A stretch of DNA of 7,263 nucleotides from Sulfurimonas sp. GTDB taxonomy: Bacteria > Campylobacterota > Campylobacteria > Campylobacterales > Sulfurimonadaceae. Positions 1-6,665 of this stretch are shown here, one piece after another. Below the pieces are notes generated by a model. It was given only the letters and a program-made list of their open reading frames with translations. It was not told the DNA's origin and did not search any database. Positions within the stretch are counted from its first letter, which is position 1; each line of letters begins with the position of its first letter. The stretch covers positions 1 to 7,263 of the forward strand of contig DTVI01000183.1 of assembly GCA_012963655.1 (NCBI GenBank), read 5' to 3'. Made by a program: the position numbers and the translations under genes.

Positions 1-45
1 ACTTTTTTCCAAAACTTTTCGCATTTGTGAGTGAAGTTCGGACAT
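1..45 (-). CDS. Possible 5' end of a gene running off the left edge
   Basis: On the minus strand an ATG at 45-43 opens a frame with no stop to the window edge. The 15 residues read MSELHSQMRKVLEKS, a composition typical of a helical protein N-terminus. The codons are ordinary and the local base composition is richer in G+C than the DNA just upstream. No Shine-Dalgarno site is visible before the ATG. If real, the gene is transcribed divergently from the demethylase gene at 530, and the direct repeats at 81-118 lie about 36-73 bp upstream of its start. The family cannot be named from 15 residues, and a chance open frame of this length is possible. Confidence 0.35.
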   Translation of the reverse strand, partial: MSELHSQMRKVLEKS

Positions 46-80
46 TAAATTTCAATAGTTAAATGTGGCATTTTGAATAC

Positions 81-118
81 AATAATTAATAGATACTTAA
101 AATAATAATTAATAGATA
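81..118. repeat. Perfect 15-bp tandem-spaced direct repeat
   Basis: The 15-mer AATAATTAATAGATA occurs at 81-95 and again at 104-118, with start-to-start spacing of 23 bp, about two helical turns. The copies are identical and identity ends exactly at both borders. Such spacing is compatible with two operator half-sites on one DNA face, upstream of the possible minus-strand gene starting at 45. In DNA this AT-rich, low-complexity coincidence is a real alternative. The sequence is seen directly and the regulatory role is a guess. Confidence 0.55.
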
Positions 119-199
119 AATTTATTTGTTAACAAACATGGAAAAACTAAAATCTGGAAATTAATTTTCCTGAAACACATTTCTTAAATAAAACAAAAT

Positions 200-238
200 A
201 TTTATAAACTCCTGGAGACGCAGGAAAAAATTATAAAT
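200..238. other. Imperfect dyad (two-stem hairpin)
   Basis: An outer 8-bp inverted repeat (ATTTATAA at 200-207 with TTATAAAT at 231-238) encloses an inner 5-bp inverted repeat (TCCTG at 210-214 with CAGGA at 221-225, loop GAGACG). The unpaired parts are AC on one side and AAAAA on the other. No T-run follows on the plus strand, and on the minus strand the T-rich part precedes the stem, so it is not a standard intrinsic terminator. It could be an operator or RNA structure in the leader region, or chance in AT-rich DNA. Confidence 0.3.
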
Positions 239-529
239 TAGATTATTTTTCTTCACAACAATAAACTTGCATTATAGTTTCCATTATTATAGTTTTTTAG
301 AGATTGGGCCAATGAGTATTTATGCAATTGGCACAGGAGAGCCACTTAAAAAGAACCCTCATCATAGTTGTAAAATATTAGTATCTTACAGAATTTTAAG
401 TTTTGTAATAGTAAAACATTCGCATCTCTCACTAATCCAGATTGTACAGCTGAATTCTCCAAAACCAAAATAATGTATGGACAAAAAAATGAACTCCATG
501 CATTCTTTTTCTTATTTTAGTAATGAATC

Positions 530-1636
530 ATGAATCCTGAGCTTTTAATTTCTACCAGAACCCGCAAAACTCCTTTCAGCAGTCGAGTAGCTGCTTGCGG
601 AGCAAAGGCATATACAGTTTATAATCACATGCTTTTGCCTGCAGTTTTCCTTAGTCTAGAAGAAGATTATTGGCACCTGTGTGAAGCTGTTCAGGTTTGG
701 GACGTGTCCTGCCAGCGTCAGATTGAAATCACCGGAAAAGATTCACAAAAACTAGTCCAGTTAATGACTCCTCGTGATCTATCACAAGCAGAATATGGCC
801 AGTGTTTTTATGCTCCGCTATGTGACGAAAACGGAGGTATGATCAATGATCCCATTATCATTAAGCACAGTGAAGACCATTGGTGGCTCTCTATTGCAGA
901 CACAGACGTTATGCTCTGGGCCATGGGATTGGCCACAGGTTTCAGCCTAGATGTACAAGTTTCCGAAGTGGAAATTTGGCCTCTGGCAGTGCAAGGCCCA
1001 AAAGCAGAGGAGTTAATTAAAAGAGTCTTTGGCGAGGAAATAAGAAAAATCAGGTTTTTTCATAGTAGAAAAATGAATTACGGTGGAAATGATTTTTTGG
1101 TAGCCCGTTCCGGCTGGAGTAAACAGGGTGGATTTGAGATTTACGTGAATGACGCTGAGCTCGGTGTACAACTTTGGGACGAACTTTTTTCTAAAGGTGT
1201 TGACCTTAATGTCAGGGCAGGCTGCCCCAACTTAATTGAACGAGTTGAGAGCGGTCTTCTTTCCTTTGGAGGCGACATGGGATACGACAACACACCTTTT
1301 GAATGCGGGCTTGATCAGTACGTCAGTCTGGAAGCAGACATCGAAAGCCTGAGCATCGATGCGCTACGCACCAGGCCGGTTAAAACCAGACTCATGGGAC
1401 TTGTGATGGAGCAACAGGTTAAGCTGAAAGACTTACGCCTGATGAATGATGGCAAAGTGATCGGTATGATCACTTCCAATACATGGTCACCTAAACATAG
1501 CGTACACCTTGCTTTTGCAAAGTGTGACATCGGATCAATTGCTGATGTTCAGGATCTTCATGTAAATTCATCCACTGGTGAAGTTCCAGCAAAAATTACG
1601 AAATTGCCTTTTAATTTTGAATTTCTTGGATTGTAA
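530..1636 (+). CDS. dmdA: DMSP demethylase-like, THF-dependent methyltransferase (DmdA/GcvT family)
   Basis: The 368-residue protein is full length for DmdA, a cytosolic enzyme that moves one methyl group from dimethylsulfoniopropionate (DMSP) to tetrahydrofolate, giving MMPA and 5-methyl-THF. It has the family N-terminus (TRKTPFSSR, then VYNHMLLP at 30-37), WDVSCQRQ (57-64), MTPRD (79-83), PLAVQGPKAEEL (151-162), ARSGWSKQGGFEIY (192-205) and RAGCPNLIERVESGLLS (229-245). By recalled numbering of the Pelagibacter enzyme (Y95, D108, W197, E204, Y206), its Y94, D107, W196, E203 and Y205 all line up one residue earlier. The start gives the normal family N-terminus, although no Shine-Dalgarno site is visible. 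The C-terminal part is less typical: GLDQYV at 260-265, and a segment shortened around residues 270-305. The acyl-CoA ligase gene follows after 83 bp, as expected for MMPA activation. The family is sure. DMSP as substrate is likely but unproven; another methylated compound is possible. Confidence 0.8.
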   Translation: MNPELLISTRTRKTPFSSRVAACGAKAYTVYNHMLLPAVFLSLEEDYWHLCEAVQVWDVSCQRQIEITGKDSQKLVQLMTPRDLSQAEYGQCFYAPLCDENGGMINDPIIIKHSEDHWWLSIADTDVMLWAMGLATGFSLDVQVSEVEIWPLAVQGPKAEELIKRVFGEEIRKIRFFHSRKMNYGGNDFLVARSGWSKQGGFEIYVNDAELGVQLWDELFSKGVDLNVRAGCPNLIERVESGLLSFGGDMGYDNTPFECGLDQYVSLEADIESLSIDALRTRPVKTRLMGLVMEQQVKLKDLRLMNDGKVIGMITSNTWSPKHSVHLAFAKCDIGSIADVQDLHVNSSTGEVPAKITKLPFNFEFLGL

Positions 1637-1671
1637 ATTTCAAAAAGTTAAAAGAAGATCTAAGAATAAAA

Positions 1672-1687
1672 TATGCTGAAGAGCATA
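1672..1687 (+). other. Small intergenic inverted repeat
   Basis: TATGCT (1672-1677) and AGCATA (1682-1687) form a perfect 6-bp stem with a GAAG loop between the two plus-strand genes. It is not followed by a T-run, so it is unlikely to terminate transcription. It might modestly affect mRNA stability or ligase translation, or be fortuitous. Confidence 0.25.
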
Positions 1688-1719
1688 AAAGTTTGTCCCA
1701 TTATATTGAGATTGTTCTT

Positions 1720-3339
1720 ATGAAAAAAGCTTATGAGGCACTTGCCAAAAATCCTGCCAATTACATCCCTTTGACACCAATCTCTTTTCTGCAACGTACT
1801 GCAGATATTTATGGTGAAAGGGAAGCAATAATTTACGGAGATAGAAGTTATAGCTGGGGTCAGTGTAATGAGCGCTGTTTGCGAATGGCCTCAAGTTTAA
1901 CAGAACTTGGAATCAGCAAGGGAGATACAGTTGCGGTTTTGGCTTTCAATACTCCGGAGATGTTTGAAGCACACTTTTTTGTGCCTATGACAGGTGCGGT
2001 ACTGAATACCATTAATACCAGGCTTGATGCGGAAACACTGGCCTATATCCTGGACTTTGGTGAGGTTAAAGCAATGGTTGTGGACCGTGAGCTATTGCCG
2101 TTGACACAAAGTGCTCTTCAAAAAACAAAGTCTAATCCTATCCTGATTTTGGTTGACGACGAAACGGCGGTGGATAAACCGGATGTGGAACTCGAGGTAA
2201 TACATTATGAAGAACTGCTGAATTCAGGAGATCCAAAATTCAGTTATCCACCTTTAGATGATGAATGGCAGGCGCTTTCGTTGAACTACACTTCCGGAAC
2301 TACCGGAAAGCCCAAGGGAGTGGTTTATCATCATCGTGGAGCATATCTCATGAGTATGGGTACCGCCTCGGGCTGGGAATTGACTAATCACCCGCGATAT
2401 TTGTATTCAGTTCCTATGTTTCACTGCAATGGTTGGGGGCACGCCTGGACCATGACATTACTCGCTGCAACAGTTATTTGTATGCGTGCGTTCAGCCCAA
2501 AGCTGCTTTTCGACTTACTGGAGCAGCACGATGTTACACATTTTGGAGGTGCTCCTGTTGTACTGAATATGCTGGCCAACGCTCCTAAGGAAGAACAAAA
2601 ACATTTTAAGCGTTCAATAAAAGTAATGACAGCGGGTGCTCCTCCGCCAGCAAAAGTTCTGGAAAGTATGACTGATTTTGGCTTTGACGTGATGCATGTT
2701 TACGGTTTAACTGAAACCTACGGACACATCCTTCTCTCGGCACCTCAAACAGAATGGCAGACAAAAAGCGAAGATCTACGTTCAGAACTTCTCTCGCGCC
2801 AGGGAGTTCGTTTCCCGATGATGGAAGAAGTGATTGTAATCAATCCTCAAACCCAACTACCGGTACCTGCAGACGGAAACACAATTGGTGAAATTGTCAT
2901 GCGTGGAAATACCACGATGAAAGGTTATTTGAAGAACAAAAAAGCCACCGCTGAAGCATTTTCCGGCGGCTGGTTTCACAGCGGTGATTTAGCTGTTGTG
3001 CATGAAGACGGTTACATCCAGATTAAGGATCGTGCAAAAGATATTATCATTTCAGGTGGTGAAAATATTTCATCAGTTGAAATAGAAAATGTTTTATATC
3101 AACATCCGGATATAAGTGAAGCCGCGGTTGTAGCAATGCAGGATGAAACCTGGGGGGAGGTGCCCTGTGCTTTCGTTGAGTTAAAAACAGGAAAAAACAC
3201 TGATGCACAAAAACTGATAGAATTCTGTACTCAGCGAATGGCACGTTTCAAAAAACCCAAAAGAATTATTTTCGGCCCCCTGCCAAAAACCGCGACAGGC
3301 AAGATCCAAAAACATGAACTGCGTCAGCGGATAAAATGA
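1720..3339 (+). CDS. dmdB: Acyl-CoA ligase, likely methylmercaptopropionate-CoA ligase (DmdB-like)
   Basis: This 539-residue adenylate-forming (ANL superfamily) enzyme would activate a carboxylic acid with ATP and CoA through an acyl-AMP intermediate. Visible motifs are the P-loop YTSGTTGKPKG (190-200), FHCNGW (234-239), YGLTE (328-332), GWFHSGD (417-423), the hinge region KDRAKDIIISGGEN (436-449) and the C-terminal catalytic lysine K528 in TATGKIQK. The N-terminal NPANYIPLTPISFL is typical of the short/medium-chain ligase branch that includes DmdB. An in-frame TTG at 1693 would add nine residues and has a weak AAGAG upstream, but the ATG at 1720 gives the usual family N-terminus and is preferred. 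Coming directly after a DmdA-like gene, the likely job is MMPA to MMPA-CoA, the second step of DMSP demethylation. DmdB enzymes are often broad, so butyrate-like acids are alternative substrates. No DmdC or DmdD gene lies in the window. Confidence 0.8.
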   Translation: MKKAYEALAKNPANYIPLTPISFLQRTADIYGEREAIIYGDRSYSWGQCNERCLRMASSLTELGISKGDTVAVLAFNTPEMFEAHFFVPMTGAVLNTINTRLDAETLAYILDFGEVKAMVVDRELLPLTQSALQKTKSNPILILVDDETAVDKPDVELEVIHYEELLNSGDPKFSYPPLDDEWQALSLNYTSGTTGKPKGVVYHHRGAYLMSMGTASGWELTNHPRYLYSVPMFHCNGWGHAWTMTLLAATVICMRAFSPKLLFDLLEQHDVTHFGGAPVVLNMLANAPKEEQKHFKRSIKVMTAGAPPPAKVLESMTDFGFDVMHVYGLTETYGHILLSAPQTEWQTKSEDLRSELLSRQGVRFPMMEEVIVINPQTQLPVPADGNTIGEIVMRGNTTMKGYLKNKKATAEAFSGGWFHSGDLAVVHEDGYIQIKDRAKDIIISGGENISSVEIENVLYQHPDISEAAVVAMQDETWGEVPCAFVELKTGKNTDAQKLIEFCTQRMARFKKPKRIIFGPLPKTATGKIQKHELRQRIK

Positions 3340-3487
3340 GACACTCCAGGGGAATACCAAAAGTATTCTTGCTGAGTGGAAAGACTGGGACCTGGGAAAA
3401 ATCTTAAAAGAAGCTTAAGAAGATGTCACAACTATGCTGGCAATTGAAATGCTGGATAACAAGAACGGGAAAATAACACTGATCTAA
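3335..3487 (+). pseudogene. Possible decayed 3' fragment of a gene
   Basis: Downstream of the ligase, in a different frame, codons from 3335 read through LAEWKDWDLGKILKEA to a TAA at 3416-3418. They then continue in the same frame as EDVTTMLAIEML and a further ten residues ending in GKITLI before a final TAA at 3485-3487. Both halves look protein-like, which suggests the C-terminus of a lost gene with one internal stop. I cannot assign a family. A chance open frame of this length is quite possible, and this stretch otherwise only separates two converging genes. No strong terminator hairpin was seen in it. Confidence 0.25.
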
Positions 3488-3508
3488 TATTTTGTACAAC
3501 TTCAAAAA

Positions 3509-4618
3509 TTAAAATGGGAGTTCCACTATTTTCCCACTGGCAAGATTATTTTCAGGCATCTGCACAGCCACAATTTGACCCATCTTCCAAAACTCCCGAT
3601 CAATCATTGAAAGACCAACATTTGCTTCTAGACGTGGTGACCAAATTGCCGAAGTAATATCTCCCACTTTTTTATCACCTACCATAATTGGCCAAGGTGT
3701 TGAACAAGTAGTGCAGCGACCTCCGTTAAACAATACACCCCTAATTTGGCGTTTAATTCCCTCTGATAAAATATTTTGTAAACTTTTTAGGCCTATAAAA
3801 TCAATTGATCCGTCTAACTTACAATATTTACCTAATCCAATTTCAAGTGGATTATTCTCACGCGTCATTTCATTTCCGTAACTGAATAAACCTCCTTCAA
3901 TACGCTCAATAAGATTTGGGCAGCCAGGTGATATGTTAAAACTTTGGCCTGTTTCCCAAATCATATCCCATAATTGTTCACCTAAATGACTGCCATTCAA
4001 GTAAATTTCAAATCCACCTTGTCTGGAGTATCCAGATCTTGCAATCAACTGCCTTGTTCCAGCAAAGTCAATCCAGTCAAATTTAAAAAATCCAATATCA
4101 CGAACATTTTCACCAAAAATTTTTGCCAATAAATCTTCTGCTTTTGGGCCCTGAACAGCTAATGGTGAAACATCAGGTTCTTCAACAATAACATCCAATC
4201 CCATACCAATCGAAAGTCCTTTGGCATAAAGCAAAACATCAGAATCTGCTATCGAAAGCCAAAAATGATCTTCTGCCAACTTTAACAGGACAGGATCATT
4301 AATTAATCCACCATCAACATCTGTGATAGGGATATAAAGACATTGCCCAATCTTGGACGAACCGATATCTCTAGGTGTCATCCATTGGATTAATCTCCCC
4401 GCATCTGGACCTTTAATTTCTACCTGTCGTTGACAAGATACGTCCCATATTTGAACGTGAGTTCTGAGATGCCAATAATCCTCTTCAACAGTAGGTTGAA
4501 ATGCTTTTGGTAAAAGCATATGATTAACAACCGAAAATCCTCGCACACCTACTTTTTCTATACGACTGGTATATGGTGTGCGCCGAATTCGGCGAGACAT
4601 ATTTAACCCATCTGACAT
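3509..4618 (-). CDS. Second DmdA-like THF-dependent methyltransferase with altered substrate residues
   Basis: This 369-residue GcvT-family protein is a diverged paralogue of the one at 530-1636; about half the positions look identical by eye. It shares RRTPYTSR (12-19), NHMLLP (32-37), WDVSCQRQVEI (58-68), MTPRD (80-84), PLAVQGPKAEDL (152-163), SGYSRQGGFEIY (195-206), and PGCPNLIERIEGGL (231-244). Y95, D108, E204 and Y206 fall exactly at the recalled Pelagibacter DmdA positions. The tryptophan expected at 197 is tyrosine, however, and the tyrosine at 31 of the other copy is valine. The ATG at 4618 is chosen because it overlaps the upstream stop as TAATG. An in-frame TTG at 4633 and an ATG at 4600 are alternatives. 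As the last gene of an overlapping operon it is probably translationally coupled. It likely removes a methyl group to THF, but from a substrate that may not be DMSP. A DMSP demethylase of another clade cannot be excluded. Confidence 0.85.
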   Translation of the reverse strand: MSDGLNMSRRIRRTPYTSRIEKVGVRGFSVVNHMLLPKAFQPTVEEDYWHLRTHVQIWDVSCQRQVEIKGPDAGRLIQWMTPRDIGSSKIGQCLYIPITDVDGGLINDPVLLKLAEDHFWLSIADSDVLLYAKGLSIGMGLDVIVEEPDVSPLAVQGPKAEDLLAKIFGENVRDIGFFKFDWIDFAGTRQLIARSGYSRQGGFEIYLNGSHLGEQLWDMIWETGQSFNISPGCPNLIERIEGGLFSYGNEMTRENNPLEIGLGKYCKLDGSIDFIGLKSLQNILSEGIKRQIRGVLFNGGRCTTCSTPWPIMVGDKKVGDITSAIWSPRLEANVGLSMIDREFWKMGQIVAVQMPENNLASGKIVELPF

Positions 4619-4620
4619 TA
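4616..4620 (-). promoter_or_regulatory. TAATG stop-start overlap (translational coupling)
   Basis: The stop of the transthyretin-like gene (TAA, 4620-4618) overlaps the ATG (4618-4616) of the DmdA-like gene by one base. The same TAATG arrangement occurs at 4952-4948, between the ThDP enzyme and the transthyretin-like gene. No good Shine-Dalgarno site precedes either start, which fits re-initiation by terminating ribosomes and supports equimolar expression. This overlap decides the start chosen for the DmdA-like gene. Confidence 0.65.
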
Positions 4621-4950
4621 ACTTGACCACCAAACTGAATAACTGTTGGGACTAATAATGACTGGCATATGGTAATCTGCAGTAGGATCTGGCATTTTGA
4701 ATCTTAAAACGACTTGATCCAAAATTTGGTTATATCCACGTTCAATCCAATAAGAACCCGTTTCAAAAACTAGTTCGTAGGTAGCAGTTGGATCTATATG
4801 CTCGGAACCTATCTTCTCATTAAGTCGACCGCCTTCATCCATTTTTGTCTCAAAAATCTTTTCCCCTCCAACTAGAGAAAACGTAACTTTTATTCCACCA
4901 GCATGAGTACCATCAGTTCCATTAAGAGTATGTGAAGTTAGAATAGCCAT
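4618..4950 (-). CDS. Transthyretin/5-hydroxyisourate hydrolase-like protein lacking the YRGS signature
   Basis: The 110-residue protein has the length and layout of bacterial 5-hydroxyisourate hydrolase (HIUase), a homotetrameric transthyretin-fold enzyme of urate breakdown. Visible are LTSHTLNGTDGTHAGGIKV (4-22) with the family histidine H7, R42 in GGRLNE, TYELVFETGSY (57-67) and YHMPVIISPNSYS (93-105) with H94. H7, R42 and H94 correspond to the usual catalytic His, Arg and His. HIUases end in YRGS, which contributes to the active site, but here the C-terminus is WWSS (107-110). Canonical HIU hydrolysis is therefore doubtful, and a changed substrate or a structural role is possible. No other purine-catabolism gene is in the window. 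Its start overlaps the ThDP enzyme stop (TAATG), and its stop overlaps the DmdA-like start. Family membership is strong; the function is unknown. Confidence 0.85.
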   Translation of the reverse strand: MAILTSHTLNGTDGTHAGGIKVTFSLVGGEKIFETKMDEGGRLNEKIGSEHIDPTATYELVFETGSYWIERGYNQILDQVVLRFKMPDPTADYHMPVIISPNSYSVWWSS

Positions 4951-6665
4951 TATTCAATCGAAGCTTTATCGCGTTTATCTGATGTTGCTGCCACAATCGG
5001 ACTGATTACTCCCCTGCATTTAACGTTTATACAAGCTGTCTTTCCCGATTTCATTGCCCTTCGTAAAGCTGGGCCAATTTCTTCACGTTTAGTTACTAAT
5101 TCTCCATAACCTCCAAGTCCTTCAAACATTGTATGAAATGGAATTTCGCGAAAATCTGTGGCAAAATGTTTTCCATTTGAAAACAATCTTTCTTGTTGCT
5201 GACTAATGCAATCCAGGCCCCCATTATTATCAATCACAACAGTGATGGGTAAGCCCTCCTGAAAAGCAACTTCAATTGACAATCCACCTGATAAAAAAGC
5301 TCCGTCACCACTAATGACGACTACATTTCTATCAGGATGCATATTTTTTGCGGATATGCCAAAACTAACACCAACTCCAAGTAAAGAGTAATTTCCCGGA
5401 TGCAATATTCCACCTAATTTCTGACCTTTCCATCCTGCAATATTTACGGCAATTTCTGACCAAAAGTGTGTGTTTCCACCGTCAAAAATCAACCAGTCAT
5501 TTTCTCCCATCTCAGCCTGCACATCGAGGCTTAGCTGTAGAGGATGAATACGTTGATCTTCAACAGTCTCTTTTGCTATCTGTTCGCTCCATTCAGTAAC
5601 CCAGTCCGCCCGTCGTGTCTTTTGTTGCTCAAACCAACCGCTCCATGTTCGATTTATACGGGTTAACTCTTGCAAAAATGCCCCAGGATCAGACAGTAAA
5701 ACATCATCCGCTGCACGATTATAATCTAATTCTTCATGGCTGCCGTTAATACAAACCAATGTGGTAGTTTCTGGAAAAAATGGAGCATTACCAAAATTCA
5801 TTTGGTTATCTAAGCGTCCACCGAGCATTAAAATTAAATCACTTTCGTGAATGGCCGGTTTTGATGGGTGATACTGATGAAAATCAGCCAAGCCCATATA
5901 TGCCTCATTCTCCTCTCCCAAGAGCTTTTGATGATAAGGGACATTAAAAATAGGCATTTGTAAAGTCTTGCCAGCAGTTTCCAATAATTTCTCTGCACCA
6001 GACCACCAGATTCCATGTCCCCCTATGATCAATGGACGTTCTGCTTTTTGCACCAATTCTAGGACTCTAGATAACGAAGATGGGTCTGGCCAGGCACGCG
6101 GTATAGGGCGAGGTTTTCTATTATATGGGCGCTCATCTAATCCAGCGTCTATAGGAAAACTTGAGAACATAATATCTACTGGCAAACTAATGTGAACAGG
6201 GCCAGAGTAGCCGGTAGTTGCGGCAGTCCATGCTCTATCAACAAATTCACTAATTCGTTCACCGTCATTTATACTAACAGAATACTTCGTTAAAGGGGCT
6301 GCTATTGCTACATCGTCAATTTCTTTAAAACCACCGGAACCTTGACGTTTCTGTGTAGAAGATCCTGTTATAAAAATAACCGGAGACCTCTCCCCCCAGG
6401 CTTCCAACATGGCTGGAACTGCATTGGCGAAGCCTTCTGGTCCAACCAAACAAACTGCTGGTTTGCGGGTAATCCGTGCATGTCCATCTGCCAAATGACC
6501 TGCTACTTGTTCATGTGGGCAATTGATGACGGACATTTGGCATTCCATCATACCCTCAAGTGCTGGATTACAAAAACCACCAGCAAGAGTAAACACTTTG
6601 TCAATGCCCTTTTCTTTAAGAGCTCGCGCTAAAAGTGATCCTCCACGAATATTTTTTTTGTTCAT
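4950..6665 (-). CDS. Thiamine-diphosphate-dependent enzyme (acetolactate synthase / 2-hydroxyacyl-CoA lyase-like)
   Basis: The 571-residue protein has the three-domain layout of the acetolactate-synthase/decarboxylase superfamily. The N-terminal Pyr domain carries the cofactor-activating glutamate E52 in CPHEQVAGHLADGHAR. The central domain has PLIIGGHGIWWSGA (211-224) and GGRLDNQMNFG (282-292). The C-terminal PP domain holds the Mg/ThDP motif from GDG (453-455) to DNNGG (479-483). The RLxxxxNFG segment resembles 2-hydroxyacyl-CoA lyases and oxalyl-CoA decarboxylases, as I recall them. E52 argues against glyoxylate carboligase, which lacks this glutamate. Likely chemistry is decarboxylation or carboligation of a 2-oxo acid, or 2-hydroxyacyl-CoA cleavage. 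The upstream gene encodes a 2-hydroxy-acid oxidase that could supply the 2-oxo acid. The ATG overlaps that gene as ATGA and follows a good AAGGAG site. The precise substrate cannot be read from the sequence. Confidence 0.88.
   Translation of the reverse strand: MNKKNIRGGSLLARALKEKGIDKVFTLAGGFCNPALEGMMECQMSVINCPHEQVAGHLADGHARITRKPAVCLVGPEGFANAVPAMLEAWGERSPVIFITGSSTQKRQGSGGFKEIDDVAIAAPLTKYSVSINDGERISEFVDRAWTAATTGYSGPVHISLPVDIMFSSFPIDAGLDERPYNRKPRPIPRAWPDPSSLSRVLELVQKAERPLIIGGHGIWWSGAEKLLETAGKTLQMPIFNVPYHQKLLGEENEAYMGLADFHQYHPSKPAIHESDLILMLGGRLDNQMNFGNAPFFPETTTLVCINGSHEELDYNRAADDVLLSDPGAFLQELTRINRTWSGWFEQQKTRRADWVTEWSEQIAKETVEDQRIHPLQLSLDVQAEMGENDWLIFDGGNTHFWSEIAVNIAGWKGQKLGGILHPGNYSLLGVGVSFGISAKNMHPDRNVVVISGDGAFLSGGLSIEVAFQEGLPITVVIDNNGGLDCISQQQERLFSNGKHFATDFREIPFHTMFEGLGGYGELVTKREEIGPALRRAMKSGKTACINVKCRGVISPIVAATSDKRDKASIE

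Larger units (their letters stand above)
46..529. other. AT-rich intergenic region without a convincing gene
   Basis: This stretch of nearly 500 bp is strongly AT-rich: sampled lines have about 15-22% G+C, against 40-48% in the genes. It contains a perfect 15-bp direct repeat and an imperfect dyad, both listed separately. A TTG-initiated frame at 267-473 has no ribosome binding site and no recognisable motif, so it is not called. If the minus-strand start at 45 is real, the region would hold divergent promoters for that gene and for the demethylase gene at 530. No convincing -35/-10 pair could be assigned by eye. Confidence 0.6.

Noticed and set aside
267..473. A 68-codon TTG-initiated plus-strand frame in the left intergenic region
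   Set aside because: It has no ribosome binding site, no recognisable domain, a rare start codon and a composition typical of chance translation of AT-rich DNA.
478..506. Possible -35 (TGGACA, 478-483) and -10 (CATTCT, 501-506) promoter for the demethylase gene
   Set aside because: The -35 and the 17-bp spacing look acceptable, but the -10 matches only half of the consensus. Such matches are common by chance.
1693..1719. TTG at 1693 as the start of the acyl-CoA ligase
   Set aside because: The extra nine residues do not fit the usual family N-terminus. The ATG at 1720 gives the expected beginning before NPANYIPLTP.
3488..3540. Terminator between the converging genes
   Set aside because: AAAATGGGA and TTTTCCCA near 3510-3536 looked like an inverted repeat, but they are not reverse complements, and no stem with a T-run was found.
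4619..4633. TTG at 4633 as the start of the minus-strand DmdA-like gene
   Set aside because: It uses a rare start and overlaps the upstream gene more. The ATG at 4618 forms a clean TAATG coupling overlap like the one at 4948-4952.
5968..6632. Plus-strand frames of 75 and 96 codons opposite the ThDP enzyme
   Set aside because: They are antisense shadows of a well-supported gene with clear motifs, and they have no features of their own.
4950..6665. Glyoxylate carboligase assignment for the ThDP enzyme
   Set aside because: That enzyme lacks the ThDP-activating glutamate, which is present here as E52.
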